Assembly: GCF_040515995.1 (NCBI RefSeq)
Contig: NZ_CP159485.1
Location: forward strand, 62,001 to 126,000
Direction of reading: 5' to 3'
Length of the DNA: 64,000 nucleotides
DNA from: Proteinivorax hydrogeniformans
GTDB lineage: Bacteria > Bacillota > Proteinivoracia > Proteinivoracales > Proteinivoracaceae
In this document: positions 43,592 through 52,013 of the stretch, piece after piece
How positions within the stretch are numbered: position 1 is the stretch's first letter
How the letters are laid out: each line of letters begins with the position of its first letter
Translations under genes and position numbers: made by a program
Notes under the pieces: model-generated
Told to the model about the DNA's origin: nothing
Databases searched by the model: none
What the model saw: the letters and a program-made list of their open reading frames with translations, nothing else

Positions 43592-44983
43592 TTAGAAAAA
43601 CGTGCCGGTGATAGCGGCAATCAAAGTTGATAAAATAGTAGGAGTTATGATGTTTTTCGTTTTATGCTGACTAAAAGAAATGAGTAAAACCAAACAAAAA
43701 CTAGATAAAATAAAGGTAAATACATCGGTGTTTAAAGAGCTATAATAAAATGAGATTACAGGAAAAGGAAGGATTAGCAGCGAGGTGATTACTACTGCCC
43801 CAAGCCCTCCGATAATCGAATCTAAAGAAGCCTGTATAAACCCTCTAAAAATTAGTTGCTTTATAGAAACCAAGACGCAAATTATGAAAATATCTTCAAA
43901 GTATGTGAAATTTTCAAGCCGTGGTATAATTTCTAAACTGGTAACCACAAACCAAATATAAAATATTACCAGAGCTAAAATCAAAGACTTATAAATATTT
44001 GTCAAAGTGATACCAAGAAAACTTATCGGCACCTTTGCCATAACCATAGTATACGCAATATAAATAAGCGGGATAAGATAAAGTATAGCTAGTAAGTAAG
44101 GGCTTAGATTATAATATATATATAACCAGTAACTCAGATAGGTAGTTAGGGATATAGCTACCAAACTCACTGCTGTCGGTATCTTGTCTAAATAAAAAGG
44201 CAAATTCGTTTTTTTATTAGTGATATCTGTTGTTAAAAAACCCACTAAACCCCAAAAGGCCGCTAACAACAAAATACTATACCCTGCCATTGCAATATTC
44301 ACGTTGGGAGGTGGGTAACTTTGAGTTCTAAAAGGATGTTTAAACCTGATTTCCCCAAGTTGTCCACTTTTAAAAGTTACATACTTATCTTCCATATAAC
44401 GAGCGGTGCCATAAGTCTCGGTAGTTAACTCAGCTATTTTAGCCATTTCAGTGGGCGGAATAATTTTATTAAAGCCTAGTATATTACCTTGATATAACAA
44501 ACTATGTGAATCATCTATGCGGTCCTGAATATATGAGTCAGGAAAGGGGAGAGTTTCCTCTTCAAAAAAGATAGTGTCTCTTTTTAACCTATCATAGTCT
44601 TCGTGGTGCACGGGAATAAGCATTTCGGTAACCCTGTCTTTTACGGGAAAGGCGATTTCTGAAGCTTTGGAAAAAGAATCTGGTGAGTGCAAAGTTAGCT
44701 TGCCATCACCTATAATAAGCAAGGTTGCCACTCTATCGTTTTGATAGCCTGGAACCACATATCCCCCATCTTTAAAATCTACAGTAAGATAATCGAGGTT
44801 AATCACCCAGTCATCAAACGAATAGGTGGTTCTTACTCTATAATCGAAGCTAGTTCGTCCTAGGTTGTCGGAAAAAGAGATAAAATAGATTAATGCAGAG
44901 ATTCCAAACACTACAGCAAACAATAAATAAATAAAAGTTTTGCCTACAGGGTTGTTATAAATTTCCTTCACAGCGCTCTTCAT
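43592..44983 (-). CDS. Membrane protein with a degenerate CPBP-protease-like domain
   Basis: 463-aa membrane protein: one N-terminal helix (about 15-37), a large outside domain (about 40-225) and seven or eight C-terminal helices. The C-terminal half has IKQLIFRGFIQASLDSIIGG, which aligns with the CPBP (Abi/CAAX-protease) motif EExxFRG, but the two catalytic glutamates are Lys and Gln. The final HKTKNIITPTILSTLIA resembles the third CPBP motif without its His. It is therefore likely non-proteolytic. TAGGAGGA precedes the ATG on the minus strand. It is the only minus-strand gene here and stands alone, divergent from nadA. The outside domain is not recognised. Confidence 0.7.
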   Translation of the reverse strand: MKSAVKEIYNNPVGKTFIYLLFAVVFGISALIYFISFSDNLGRTSFDYRVRTTYSFDDWVINLDYLTVDFKDGGYVVPGYQNDRVATLLIIGDGKLTLHSPDSFSKASEIAFPVKDRVTEMLIPVHHEDYDRLKRDTIFFEEETLPFPDSYIQDRIDDSHSLLYQGNILGFNKIIPPTEMAKIAELTTETYGTARYMEDKYVTFKSGQLGEIRFKHPFRTQSYPPPNVNIAMAGYSILLLAAFWGLVGFLTTDITNKKTNLPFYLDKIPTAVSLVAISLTTYLSYWLYIYYNLSPYLLAILYLIPLIYIAYTMVMAKVPISFLGITLTNIYKSLILALVIFYIWFVVTSLEIIPRLENFTYFEDIFIICVLVSIKQLIFRGFIQASLDSIIGGLGAVVITSLLILPFPVISFYYSSLNTDVFTFILSSFCLVLLISFSQHKTKNIITPTILSTLIAAITGTFF

Positions 44984-45020
44984 AATATAATCCTCCTACG
45001 CGGCAACTAGCGAGTTACCC

Positions 45021-45060
45021 TTATGTTAGAATATAAACTGTTGTTTCTATTCTAACATAA
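45021..45060. repeat. 13-bp perfect inverted repeat between divergent genes
   Basis: TTATGTTAGAATA (45021-45033) and TATTCTAACATAA (45048-45060) with a 14-bp spacer, centred between the minus-strand gene and nadA. It could be an operator or a leader hairpin; it has no T tail. Confidence 0.75.
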
Positions 45061-45083
45061 TATTAACCTTCTTCTTCATTAAA

Positions 45084-45112
45084 TTGACAACAAAAGAGGT
45101 AAAGTATAAAAT
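45084..45112 (+). promoter_or_regulatory. Promoter of the nadA-nadB-nadC operon
   Basis: TTGACA (45084-45089), 17 bp, TAAAAT (45107-45112), 41 bp before nadA. Confidence 0.75.
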
Positions 45113-45153
45113 TAAAGTAATTTGCAAACTGTATTATAAAGGGGTGGCATTTT

Positions 45154-46071
45154 ATGGTGAATAGTAATGTTAAAAGTATCCAAGAGGAAATCCATAGATT
45201 GAAGAAAGAAAAAAACGCAATTATACTAGGTCATTTTTATCAAAGGCCGGAAATCCAAGAGGTTGCTGACTTTGTTGGAGATTCTTTTGGCTTAAGCCAA
45301 CAGGCACAACAAACTGATGCCGATGTTATTGTGTTTTGTGGTGTGCATTTTATGGCAGAAAGTGCAAAAATCTTATCGCCAGATAAAAAAGTGATACTGC
45401 CAGAGCCAGAAGCTGGATGCCCAATGGCGGATATGGCAGATGTAAAGCAGTTAAAGGAGATGAAAAAACAACATCCTGACGCTGCAGTTGTAGCTTATGT
45501 AAATACAACTGCAGCTGTAAAGGCGCATGCAGATGTTTGTTGTACCTCTGCTAATGTATTAAAGGTAGTTCAGTCATTGCCGCAGGAGAAGATAATATAC
45601 CTTCCTGACAGAAATATGGCGGATTATCTTGCCAAGAAGACTGACAAAACAATTATTAGATGGCCTGGTTACTGTTATACACATAATTGGTTAACTGCTG
45701 ATGATGTTAAAAAAGCAAAAGAAGAGCATCCTGATGCTAAAATAGTTGTTCATCCTGAATGCTCTGATGAGGTAGTAAGCATGGCAGATAAGGTTACAGG
45801 CACTAGTGGCATAATTAAATATGCTGGGGAAAGTGATGCAAAAACATTTATAGTAGGGACAGAAATGGGACTAAACGCCGCTCTTAAAAAAGAGCATCCT
45901 AACAAGAGTTTTGTATTCCCAAGCAAAAAGTTAATATGCGCTCAAATGAAAGCAAATACAATAGAAAAGGTATATGAATCTTTAAAAACACTTTCGCCTG
46001 AAGTTTTTGTGTCAGAAGAAATAAGAATTTCAGCAATAAAAGCTTTAGATAAAATGTTGCAGGTTAAATAA
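45154..46071 (+). CDS. nadA: Quinolinate synthase
   Basis: 4Fe-4S enzyme that condenses iminoaspartate with dihydroxyacetone phosphate to quinolinate, in de novo NAD synthesis. 305 aa with ILGHFYQRPEIQEVADFVGD near 26, FCGVHFMAESAKIL near 80 (first cluster Cys), VNTTAAVKAHADVCCTSANV near 122 (second), HPECSDEVV near 195, GTEMGL near 228 and KLICAQMKANT near 253 (third). AAGGGGTGG before the ATG. Heads nadA-nadB-nadC. The cluster is oxygen-sensitive, fitting an anaerobe. Confidence 0.96.
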   Translation: MVNSNVKSIQEEIHRLKKEKNAIILGHFYQRPEIQEVADFVGDSFGLSQQAQQTDADVIVFCGVHFMAESAKILSPDKKVILPEPEAGCPMADMADVKQLKEMKKQHPDAAVVAYVNTTAAVKAHADVCCTSANVLKVVQSLPQEKIIYLPDRNMADYLAKKTDKTIIRWPGYCYTHNWLTADDVKKAKEEHPDAKIVVHPECSDEVVSMADKVTGTSGIIKYAGESDAKTFIVGTEMGLNAALKKEHPNKSFVFPSKKLICAQMKANTIEKVYESLKTLSPEVFVSEEIRISAIKALDKMLQVK

Positions 46072-46103
46072 TGATTTTAAAATTGGAGGGGAGGTTTTGA
46101 GCT

Positions 46104-47690
46104 TTGACTATACGCTACACTTATGATTACTCTAGTTTACACAGTCAGCTCGATGCTGATGTAGTTATTGTAGGTTCTGGTCTAGCAGGGCTTTATACAG
46201 CTCTACAGCTTGATCCAAGCCTGAACATAATTATGTTAACTAAAGCCTCCTTATCGGAAAGTAATACCGAATATGCCCAAGGCGGGATAGCCGCCGCTAT
46301 TTGCAGCGAAGACTCCCCAAGCCTGCATAGAGATGACACCATAAATGCTGGCCATGGGCTTTGTGAAAAAGATGCTGTAGATATGGTTGTATCAAAAGGA
46401 CCTAGTTGCATCCAAGATTTGCTTGATTTCGGTGTAAAATTTGACCAAAGTGCAGGTGAGATTTCGCTAACAAGAGAAGGAGCCCATAGTCGAAGAAGAG
46501 TATTGCATGCCAAAGGTGATGGCACAGGTAAAGTGATTAGGGAGACTTTAACTGAGCGGCTTTTAGAAAGGCCAAACATAAGAGCTTTAGAGCAAACATT
46601 TGCTATAGATATCGTAACAGAAGAAGATAAGGTAACCGGTGTGACATACCTAGACAATGAAGATAGGTGCAGTCTGATAAAAGCTCCATATGTGATTGTT
46701 GCTAGTGGGGGCGCAAGTCAGCTTTATTCTTATACCACTAACCCTGAAGTTTCAACTGGAGATGGCATAGCTATGGCCTATCGGGCTGGGGCGATCCTTA
46801 GGGATATGGAGTTTGTACAGTTTCATCCTACAGCGCTTTATCTAAAAGACACTCCCCGTTTCCTTATATCTGAAGCTGTCCGTGGAGAAGGCGCAGTACT
46901 GAAGAACCCAGATGGGGAGAAGTTTATGGGTAGGTACCATTTAGCACTTAAAGATCTTGCGCCTAGAGATGTAGTGTCTAGGGCTATGGCTGAAGAAATG
47001 GAAAAATTTAAATCACAGCATCTATACCTAGATGTTTCCCACTTAGCAAAAGAGAAGGTCGCAAAAAGATTTCCTACCATATACAAAACTTGCCAAGAAT
47101 ATGGGTTAGATCTTCCCAAAGATTTAATCCCCGTTGCTCCTGCAGCCCATTATTTTATGGGGGGCATAGCCATTGATTTTTATGGTAGGACCAACATTAA
47201 GGGGCTACTATCTTGCGGGGAAGCTACCAGTAGTGGATTACATGGAGCAAATAGACTTGCGAGCAACTCACTTTTAGAAGCCATTGTATATGGAGATAAT
47301 ATTGCCACATACATAAAAGAAAATCCTTTAGATAGGGGTGATTTAGATACCAAAAAACTCCTATCTACTAAAGAGCAGGCAACAAGTTTAAGCTTAGACA
47401 AAAAAACATTAACTCAACAAATGTGGGACTTTGTAGGGATTAAGAGAAATAAAGCAAGCTTAACAAAACTAAATGATTATCTTAAACATAAAAACGAAGC
47501 AGTTGTTAAAGGCAGAGAGGAATTAGAACTAAACAACATGCTAACTATCGCAAAGCTTGTGTGTAAGGCAGCGTTATTGAGAGAGGAAAGTCGCGGTGGG
47601 CATTATAGAGAGGACTTTCCCCAAACTGACAAAAAGTTTAAAGGACACATAAACTTTAACCAACAAAAAAATTGGTTTAGTCCTTTGTAA
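46104..47690 (+). CDS. nadB: L-aspartate oxidase
   Basis: Flavoprotein that oxidises aspartate to iminoaspartate, using fumarate as likely electron acceptor without oxygen. The FAD loop ADVVIVGSGLAGLYTALQL is at about 18-36; EYAQGGIAAAI near 58, FHPTALY near 240, REDFP-type ending RGGHYREDFPQTD near 495 are family marks of the succinate dehydrogenase/fumarate reductase-like flavoproteins. 528 aa. TTG start with GGAGGGGAGG upstream. Lies 32 bp after nadA; its product is unstable and passed to NadA. Confidence 0.94.
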   Translation: MTIRYTYDYSSLHSQLDADVVIVGSGLAGLYTALQLDPSLNIIMLTKASLSESNTEYAQGGIAAAICSEDSPSLHRDDTINAGHGLCEKDAVDMVVSKGPSCIQDLLDFGVKFDQSAGEISLTREGAHSRRRVLHAKGDGTGKVIRETLTERLLERPNIRALEQTFAIDIVTEEDKVTGVTYLDNEDRCSLIKAPYVIVASGGASQLYSYTTNPEVSTGDGIAMAYRAGAILRDMEFVQFHPTALYLKDTPRFLISEAVRGEGAVLKNPDGEKFMGRYHLALKDLAPRDVVSRAMAEEMEKFKSQHLYLDVSHLAKEKVAKRFPTIYKTCQEYGLDLPKDLIPVAPAAHYFMGGIAIDFYGRTNIKGLLSCGEATSSGLHGANRLASNSLLEAIVYGDNIATYIKENPLDRGDLDTKKLLSTKEQATSLSLDKKTLTQQMWDFVGIKRNKASLTKLNDYLKHKNEAVVKGREELELNNMLTIAKLVCKAALLREESRGGHYREDFPQTDKKFKGHINFNQQKNWFSPL

Positions 47691-47704
47691 GGGAGATATC
47701 ATAA

Positions 47705-48547
47705 ATGGAAAGAATCTTAATTACAGAAAAACTAAGAAGGTTTCTAAAAGAAGATTTGGGACATGGAGATCTAACTACAAACAGCCTAGTGCCTTCAGAT
47801 CAGTTGGCAACAGGAATAATACACGCAAAAGAAAGTGGGGTAGTATCGGGCATAGATGTAGCTGAAGAAGTATTTGCTATCCTTGACACTCAAACAAAAT
47901 GGGAAGCTGAGAAACAAGATGGTGAAAAAGTAAAAAAAGGTGATATTATAGCTAGGGTTTACGGCAGAGCTGGTGTTGTTCTAAAAGGAGAACGCTTAGC
48001 CTTAAATCTTATGCAGAGAATGTCCGGTATAGCTACTCTAACCTCACGATATGTATCACAAATTAAAAGTGATAAATGCAAGGTAGTGGATACCCGAAAA
48101 ACCACCCCAGGACTTAGGGAGTTTGAAAAGTTTGCGGTAAAGTGTGGGGGTGGAAGTAACCACCGCTTTGCACTATATGATGCTGTCATGATCAAGGATA
48201 ACCACATAAAGCTAGCAGGCTCAATTAAGTCTGCAGTAAAAAAAGCTAGAGCAAACATCCCTCATACAGCTAAGATCGAGGTAGAAGTAGAGTCTAAAGA
48301 CCAGGTTATACAAGCTGTTGAAAGCAAAGCTGATATAATTATGCTCGACAATATGAGCTTAATGGAAATGGAAGAGGCAGTAACTATAGTTGGTGGCAAG
48401 TCAATCACCGAAGCTTCAGGTGGAATCACATTAGAAACTATAGGTGACGTCTCGTCAACGGGAGTTGATTATATATCTGTAGGAGCTTTAACTCACTCTG
48501 TAAAGGCTTTAGATATAAGTCTTGATATCAACTTTAAAAAAGAATAA
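47705..48547 (+). CDS. nadC: Nicotinate-nucleotide pyrophosphorylase (carboxylating)
   Basis: Decarboxylating phosphoribosyltransferase: quinolinate plus PRPP to nicotinate mononucleotide. 280 aa with DLGHGDLTTNSLVP near 17, ERLALNLMQRMSGIAT near 98, DTRKTTPGLREFEKFAVKCGG near 133 and IMLDNMS near 215. It completes the de novo quinolinate branch. Starts 14 bp after nadB and ends 13 bp before coaX, so the NAD and CoA genes are probably one transcript. Confidence 0.95.
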   Translation: MERILITEKLRRFLKEDLGHGDLTTNSLVPSDQLATGIIHAKESGVVSGIDVAEEVFAILDTQTKWEAEKQDGEKVKKGDIIARVYGRAGVVLKGERLALNLMQRMSGIATLTSRYVSQIKSDKCKVVDTRKTTPGLREFEKFAVKCGGGSNHRFALYDAVMIKDNHIKLAGSIKSAVKKARANIPHTAKIEVEVESKDQVIQAVESKADIIMLDNMSLMEMEEAVTIVGGKSITEASGGITLETIGDVSSTGVDYISVGALTHSVKALDISLDINFKKE

Positions 48548-48560
48548 AGGGGAAAGAGAA

Positions 48561-49325
48561 ATGTTATTAGCAGTAGATGTAGGCAACTCTAACATTGTTG
48601 TTGGGTTATATGATGGGGAAAATCTTAAGGAAAACTGGAGAATTTCCACTATAAAGGATAGGACCGCCGATGAATATGGTGTAATTTTAAAAAATCTCTT
48701 CAAATATTCAGAGGTAGATATAAAGGTAAGTGGTATAATTATTTCTTCCGTAGTTCCACCTGTAATGCCTGCTTTAAGGGAGATGTCAAAGAAATATTTT
48801 GATATTGAACCTGTGGTAATAGGTCCTGGTATAAAGACTAAAATGCCGATAAAGTATGAAAATCCCCGGGAAGTCGGAGCTGATAGGATAGTCAACGCTG
48901 TAGCTGCTTACGATAAATATGGTGGGCCTGTAATTGTAGTTGACTATGGAACTGCTACTACTTTTTGTGCAGTTTCAGAGCAGGGGGAGTATTTAGGTGG
49001 CTGTATAGCTCCGGGGGTAGGAATATCTACAGAAGCTTTATTTAACAAAGCTGCAAAACTTCCAAGAATTCAAATAGAAAAACCTCCAAATGTAATAGGA
49101 AGAAATACTGTACAAAGCATGCAAAGCGGAATATATTATGGATTCATAGGTCAATTAGACGGAATGGTCTTACAAATAAAAAAAGAGCTAGGACACTCCA
49201 CAAAGGTTGTAGCAACTGGAGGTATAGCAAGCTTGATTGCTCCTGATAGTAGAGAAGTAGACATTGTTGACCCTCTTCTGACGCTGGAGGGATTGAGGAT
49301 AATATTTAAAGCTAACCGGGGTTAG
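48561..49325 (+). CDS. coaX: Type III pantothenate kinase
   Basis: First step of CoA synthesis, insensitive to CoA feedback. ASKHA fold of 254 aa: MLLAVDVGNSNIVVGLYDG (phosphate loop, about 1-19), RTADEYG near 34, VGADRIVNAVAAY near 104, VVDYGTATTFCAV near 126 and GGCIAPGVGIS near 146. ATG 48561 with AAAGGGGA upstream is chosen; an earlier frame start at 48522 lies inside nadC and lacks a ribosome site. In Bacillus coaX follows ftsH directly; here hut, fhs, an IS and nad genes lie between. Confidence 0.95.
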   Translation: MLLAVDVGNSNIVVGLYDGENLKENWRISTIKDRTADEYGVILKNLFKYSEVDIKVSGIIISSVVPPVMPALREMSKKYFDIEPVVIGPGIKTKMPIKYENPREVGADRIVNAVAAYDKYGGPVIVVDYGTATTFCAVSEQGEYLGGCIAPGVGISTEALFNKAAKLPRIQIEKPPNVIGRNTVQSMQSGIYYGFIGQLDGMVLQIKKELGHSTKVVATGGIASLIAPDSREVDIVDPLLTLEGLRIIFKANRG

Positions 49326-49336
49326 GAGGTTTTAAA

Positions 49337-49765
49337 GTGGATAGCAGCAAAACTAAAGAAAAAAATAGGATATTCATTAAAACAGTCTTGCTTTTGCTTT
49401 TGCCAGCTTTAGTATTACTTGTTGTGGGGATATTACTTTTGCCTAAGGACTTAGGAGGGCATTATTTAAAAATAAGTGGACAAGAAGCTGAAATTTTACT
49501 AGATGTGGAAGATACAAATATTATCGACATGAGGCCCAAAGAGCAATTTGAACAAAACCGTATACCCCAGTCTATAAATGTGTCTTTTGATGAGCTCAAA
49601 GAACGTTACCACACCTTAGACACAAGAAAAGTGACGGTGCTGGTTCCACAGTCAGATTCAGAAGGTGAAGAAATGGCTAAGTTCTTAGTGGAGCAGGGGT
49701 TTTCTGAAGTTTACATTATTAAAGGTGGCATAGACAGCTGGACAGGGGAGCTAGGCGACGAATAG
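49337..49765 (+). CDS. Membrane-anchored rhodanese-like protein without catalytic cysteine
   Basis: 142 aa with one N-terminal membrane helix (about 12-32) and a rhodanese fold outside or inside the membrane (about 42-138): NIIDMRPKEQFEQNRIPQSINVSF is the CH2A-like region. At the active-site position the usual Cys-containing loop is replaced by VLVPQSDSEGEEMAKFL, so there is no sulfur-carrying Cys; the protein cannot be a standard sulfurtransferase. GTG start with TAGGAGG. It is 11 bp after coaX, perhaps cotranscribed. Such dead domains often act as binding modules. Confidence 0.8.
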   Translation: MDSSKTKEKNRIFIKTVLLLLLPALVLLVVGILLLPKDLGGHYLKISGQEAEILLDVEDTNIIDMRPKEQFEQNRIPQSINVSFDELKERYHTLDTRKVTVLVPQSDSEGEEMAKFLVEQGFSEVYIIKGGIDSWTGELGDE

Positions 49766-49799
49766 TGCTTTGACTTTTCTAGTCTTAATCATAGAAAAA

Positions 49800-49848
49800 A
49801 GGCTGTAGTTGGAGATTAGATAGCACTTTAACTACAGCCTAAAGTTTT
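49800..49848 (+). terminator. Terminator after the rhodanese-like gene
   Basis: AGGCTGTAGTT (49800-49810) pairs with AACTACAGCCT (49830-49840), then AAAGTTTTAG. The A-rich left flank may make it work in both directions. Confidence 0.65.
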
Positions 49849-49903
49849 AGTAAAAACACAAAATTGCTAGCTTTTAATTTTTTATAGCATAAGGGGGAGT
49901 AAC

Positions 49904-51487
49904 ATGAAACTATTGAAATGTTATTGTGCCTTAACCTTTTTTATTATTCTTTCAGTGGCCGTTTATTACGACTTAAAAATTATAGATTTTTATAAGCAAG
50001 CTAACACCTGGATTTGGATTTTAGGGTTAAACGGAGCTATATTATTAGCTGGCAGTTTTTTAAAAAAACACAGTTACTCTTTGTTTAAGCAGTTTGTCTT
50101 ACTTATAACTTTAGCGTACTGTACTGCTTTTGTAACGCTAGTTCAAAGTACAGCCTCGCTAGTGTTCTTTTTGATTTTTATAGCGATAACATTATTAGCT
50201 TATGGGCTACATGGCGGCTTTGTTAGCTACTTAATCACCCTTCCTATTACATATGGGTTTTATTTAAAAATTGATTCAATGGATTTTTTGGCAGGTGTGC
50301 TTATTTTGTCCGTAGGCAATGTACTGTTAATGATAGCTTATCATAGCATCACTAACGATAGTCTGCTAAAAGAGAAGTGGCTGGAAAATTTACATAAGAA
50401 AATAAACGAGTTGTCCTTATTAAAGGAAATAAATATCTTTCTTCAACATTCTAAAAGCTTACAAAAGACCACAAAAATTTTTCTTACTGCGGTAACAGCT
50501 GGTTATGGCCTGGGATTTAATAGAGCGATTTTATTTATGGTTGACTCACAAGATGGCAACGCTTGTTTAAGGGCTGATATGGCTATCGGACCGCTTACTA
50601 CTAATCAGGCATATAAGATTTGGGGAAGCTTAGTGCGAGAACATACGAAGCTAAATGACGTGATTGCTATAGAGGATCATGTAGACTTAACTTTAAACGA
50701 ATACATAAAAGATATATCAATCCCTTTTGATGAAGAAAATGATGCTTTAATAAGGTGTGTTAAAGAAAAAAGACCTTATAATATAAAAAACAATAATTTA
50801 GAAACATTACATACAAAGCTTAAAAAGCTTGGGTTTATAAACTATGCCGCTGTCCCATTAACCTCAAAGAATGAAGTTTTAGGAGTTGTGTTGGTGGATA
50901 ATAAGTTTAATAACAAACCCATACTAGAAGAAGATGTAGAAAGTTTAGTGGCGTTTTCTAACCAAGCTGCTTTGGGAATAGATAATTTAAAAATGTATCA
51001 GCAAATAAAAAACTTGGCAAACATGGATGGGCTGACAGGATTATATAATCATCGGTTCTTCAAAACCATGCTAGAGGAAAAAAGCAATAAAAATGAGCCA
51101 TACTCTCTTTTGGTAATTGATGTAGATGATTTTAAACAGTTTAATGAAGACTACGGTCATGCATGCGGGGACTTGGTGTTGAAGAAAGTGGCACAAGTAC
51201 TAAACAATATAATCGGTGATAAGGGAATTGCATCCCGGTATGGGGGAGATGAGTTTACCATCATTCTTCCTTCAGTTTCTAAGGTGAATGGAAGATCTAT
51301 AGCTTATAGCATAAAGAAAGCGATTAAGCCCTTACCTAAAGAACTACAAATAGAGACGGAGATATCTTTAAGTATTGGAGTGGCTGAATTTCCTGTAGAT
51401 GCTACAGATTTTAAGGAAATTTTTGATGTTGCTGACAGCAACCTGCTTGCCTCAAAGCATACGGGCAAGGATAAAATAACATATTAG
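49904..51487 (+). CDS. GAF-GGDEF diguanylate cyclase
   Basis: 527-aa membrane sensor making cyclic di-GMP. About six N-terminal helices (about 5-150) resemble a ligand- or redox-sensing membrane module, followed by a GAF domain (about 172-345) and a GGDEF domain (about 365-525) with MDGLTGLYNHRFF, IDVDDFKQFNEDYGHACGD (metal Asp) and the intact active site RYGGDEFTII near 446. The inhibitory RxxD site is not seen upstream of GGDEF, so product inhibition may be weak. ATG with AAGGGGGAG. The sensed signal is unknown. Confidence 0.9.
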   Translation: MKLLKCYCALTFFIILSVAVYYDLKIIDFYKQANTWIWILGLNGAILLAGSFLKKHSYSLFKQFVLLITLAYCTAFVTLVQSTASLVFFLIFIAITLLAYGLHGGFVSYLITLPITYGFYLKIDSMDFLAGVLILSVGNVLLMIAYHSITNDSLLKEKWLENLHKKINELSLLKEINIFLQHSKSLQKTTKIFLTAVTAGYGLGFNRAILFMVDSQDGNACLRADMAIGPLTTNQAYKIWGSLVREHTKLNDVIAIEDHVDLTLNEYIKDISIPFDEENDALIRCVKEKRPYNIKNNNLETLHTKLKKLGFINYAAVPLTSKNEVLGVVLVDNKFNNKPILEEDVESLVAFSNQAALGIDNLKMYQQIKNLANMDGLTGLYNHRFFKTMLEEKSNKNEPYSLLVIDVDDFKQFNEDYGHACGDLVLKKVAQVLNNIIGDKGIASRYGGDEFTIILPSVSKVNGRSIAYSIKKAIKPLPKELQIETEISLSIGVAEFPVDATDFKEIFDVADSNLLASKHTGKDKITY

Positions 51488-51519
51488 TTTAACGTCAGCG
51501 TAAAACGGGGGGATGAAAT

Positions 51520-51999
51520 GTGGTTGTTTTAATGGTATGCTTTGTACTATTGTTGGCTTTACTGTTAAGAAACCCAAATTTTACTCATAAAACCAACCTA
51601 AAGTTTTTTACAAAAGCAAGCTATGACATATCCCTAGAGGAAATGTCTTTTTCCTACGAAAGAATAGTGTATTACACTTCTATACCAAACCTCAATATAA
51701 AACCAACACTATCAACTTTAAAAGAAAAATATGTAAAGGCAGGTTTTTTAGACCCTGAAGTTATAGCCATTCAAATTTATCATAAAGAGGGGGACAATGA
51801 AAAATTAGTAGCGGAACTGCTACAAAAGAGGTTCGATGTACCCACTCTTGACAGCTTGCTAGGAGAAGGTCAGATAACACAAAAGGAAATGGAAAGACTA
51901 AAAAAGATTAAGTTTTACCATAAAACTACTATAGATATGTTAAAAAAAGAAGTGTTAAACAGGATAACCAACGAGCAAGAAATTAGATTAAATGCCTAA
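51520..51999 (+). CDS. Unknown protein with one N-terminal membrane helix
   Basis: I do not recognise this 159-aa protein. It has a membrane helix at about 1-16 (VVLMVCFVLLLALLL), a short linker with SYDISLEEMSFSYERIVYYTS, and a helical, charged C-terminal part (about 65-155) with LVAELLQKRFDVPTLDSLLGEG and TQKEMERLKKIKFYHKTT. No cysteine cluster or catalytic motif is apparent. GTG 51520 has CGGGGGGATG just upstream. It lies between the GGDEF gene (32 bp before) and dusB (14 bp after), so it is probably cotranscribed with dusB. Confidence 0.7.
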   Translation: MVVLMVCFVLLLALLLRNPNFTHKTNLKFFTKASYDISLEEMSFSYERIVYYTSIPNLNIKPTLSTLKEKYVKAGFLDPEVIAIQIYHKEGDNEKLVAELLQKRFDVPTLDSLLGEGQITQKEMERLKKIKFYHKTTIDMLKKEVLNRITNEQEIRLNA

Positions 52000-52013
52000 G
52001 GAATGATGAATCT

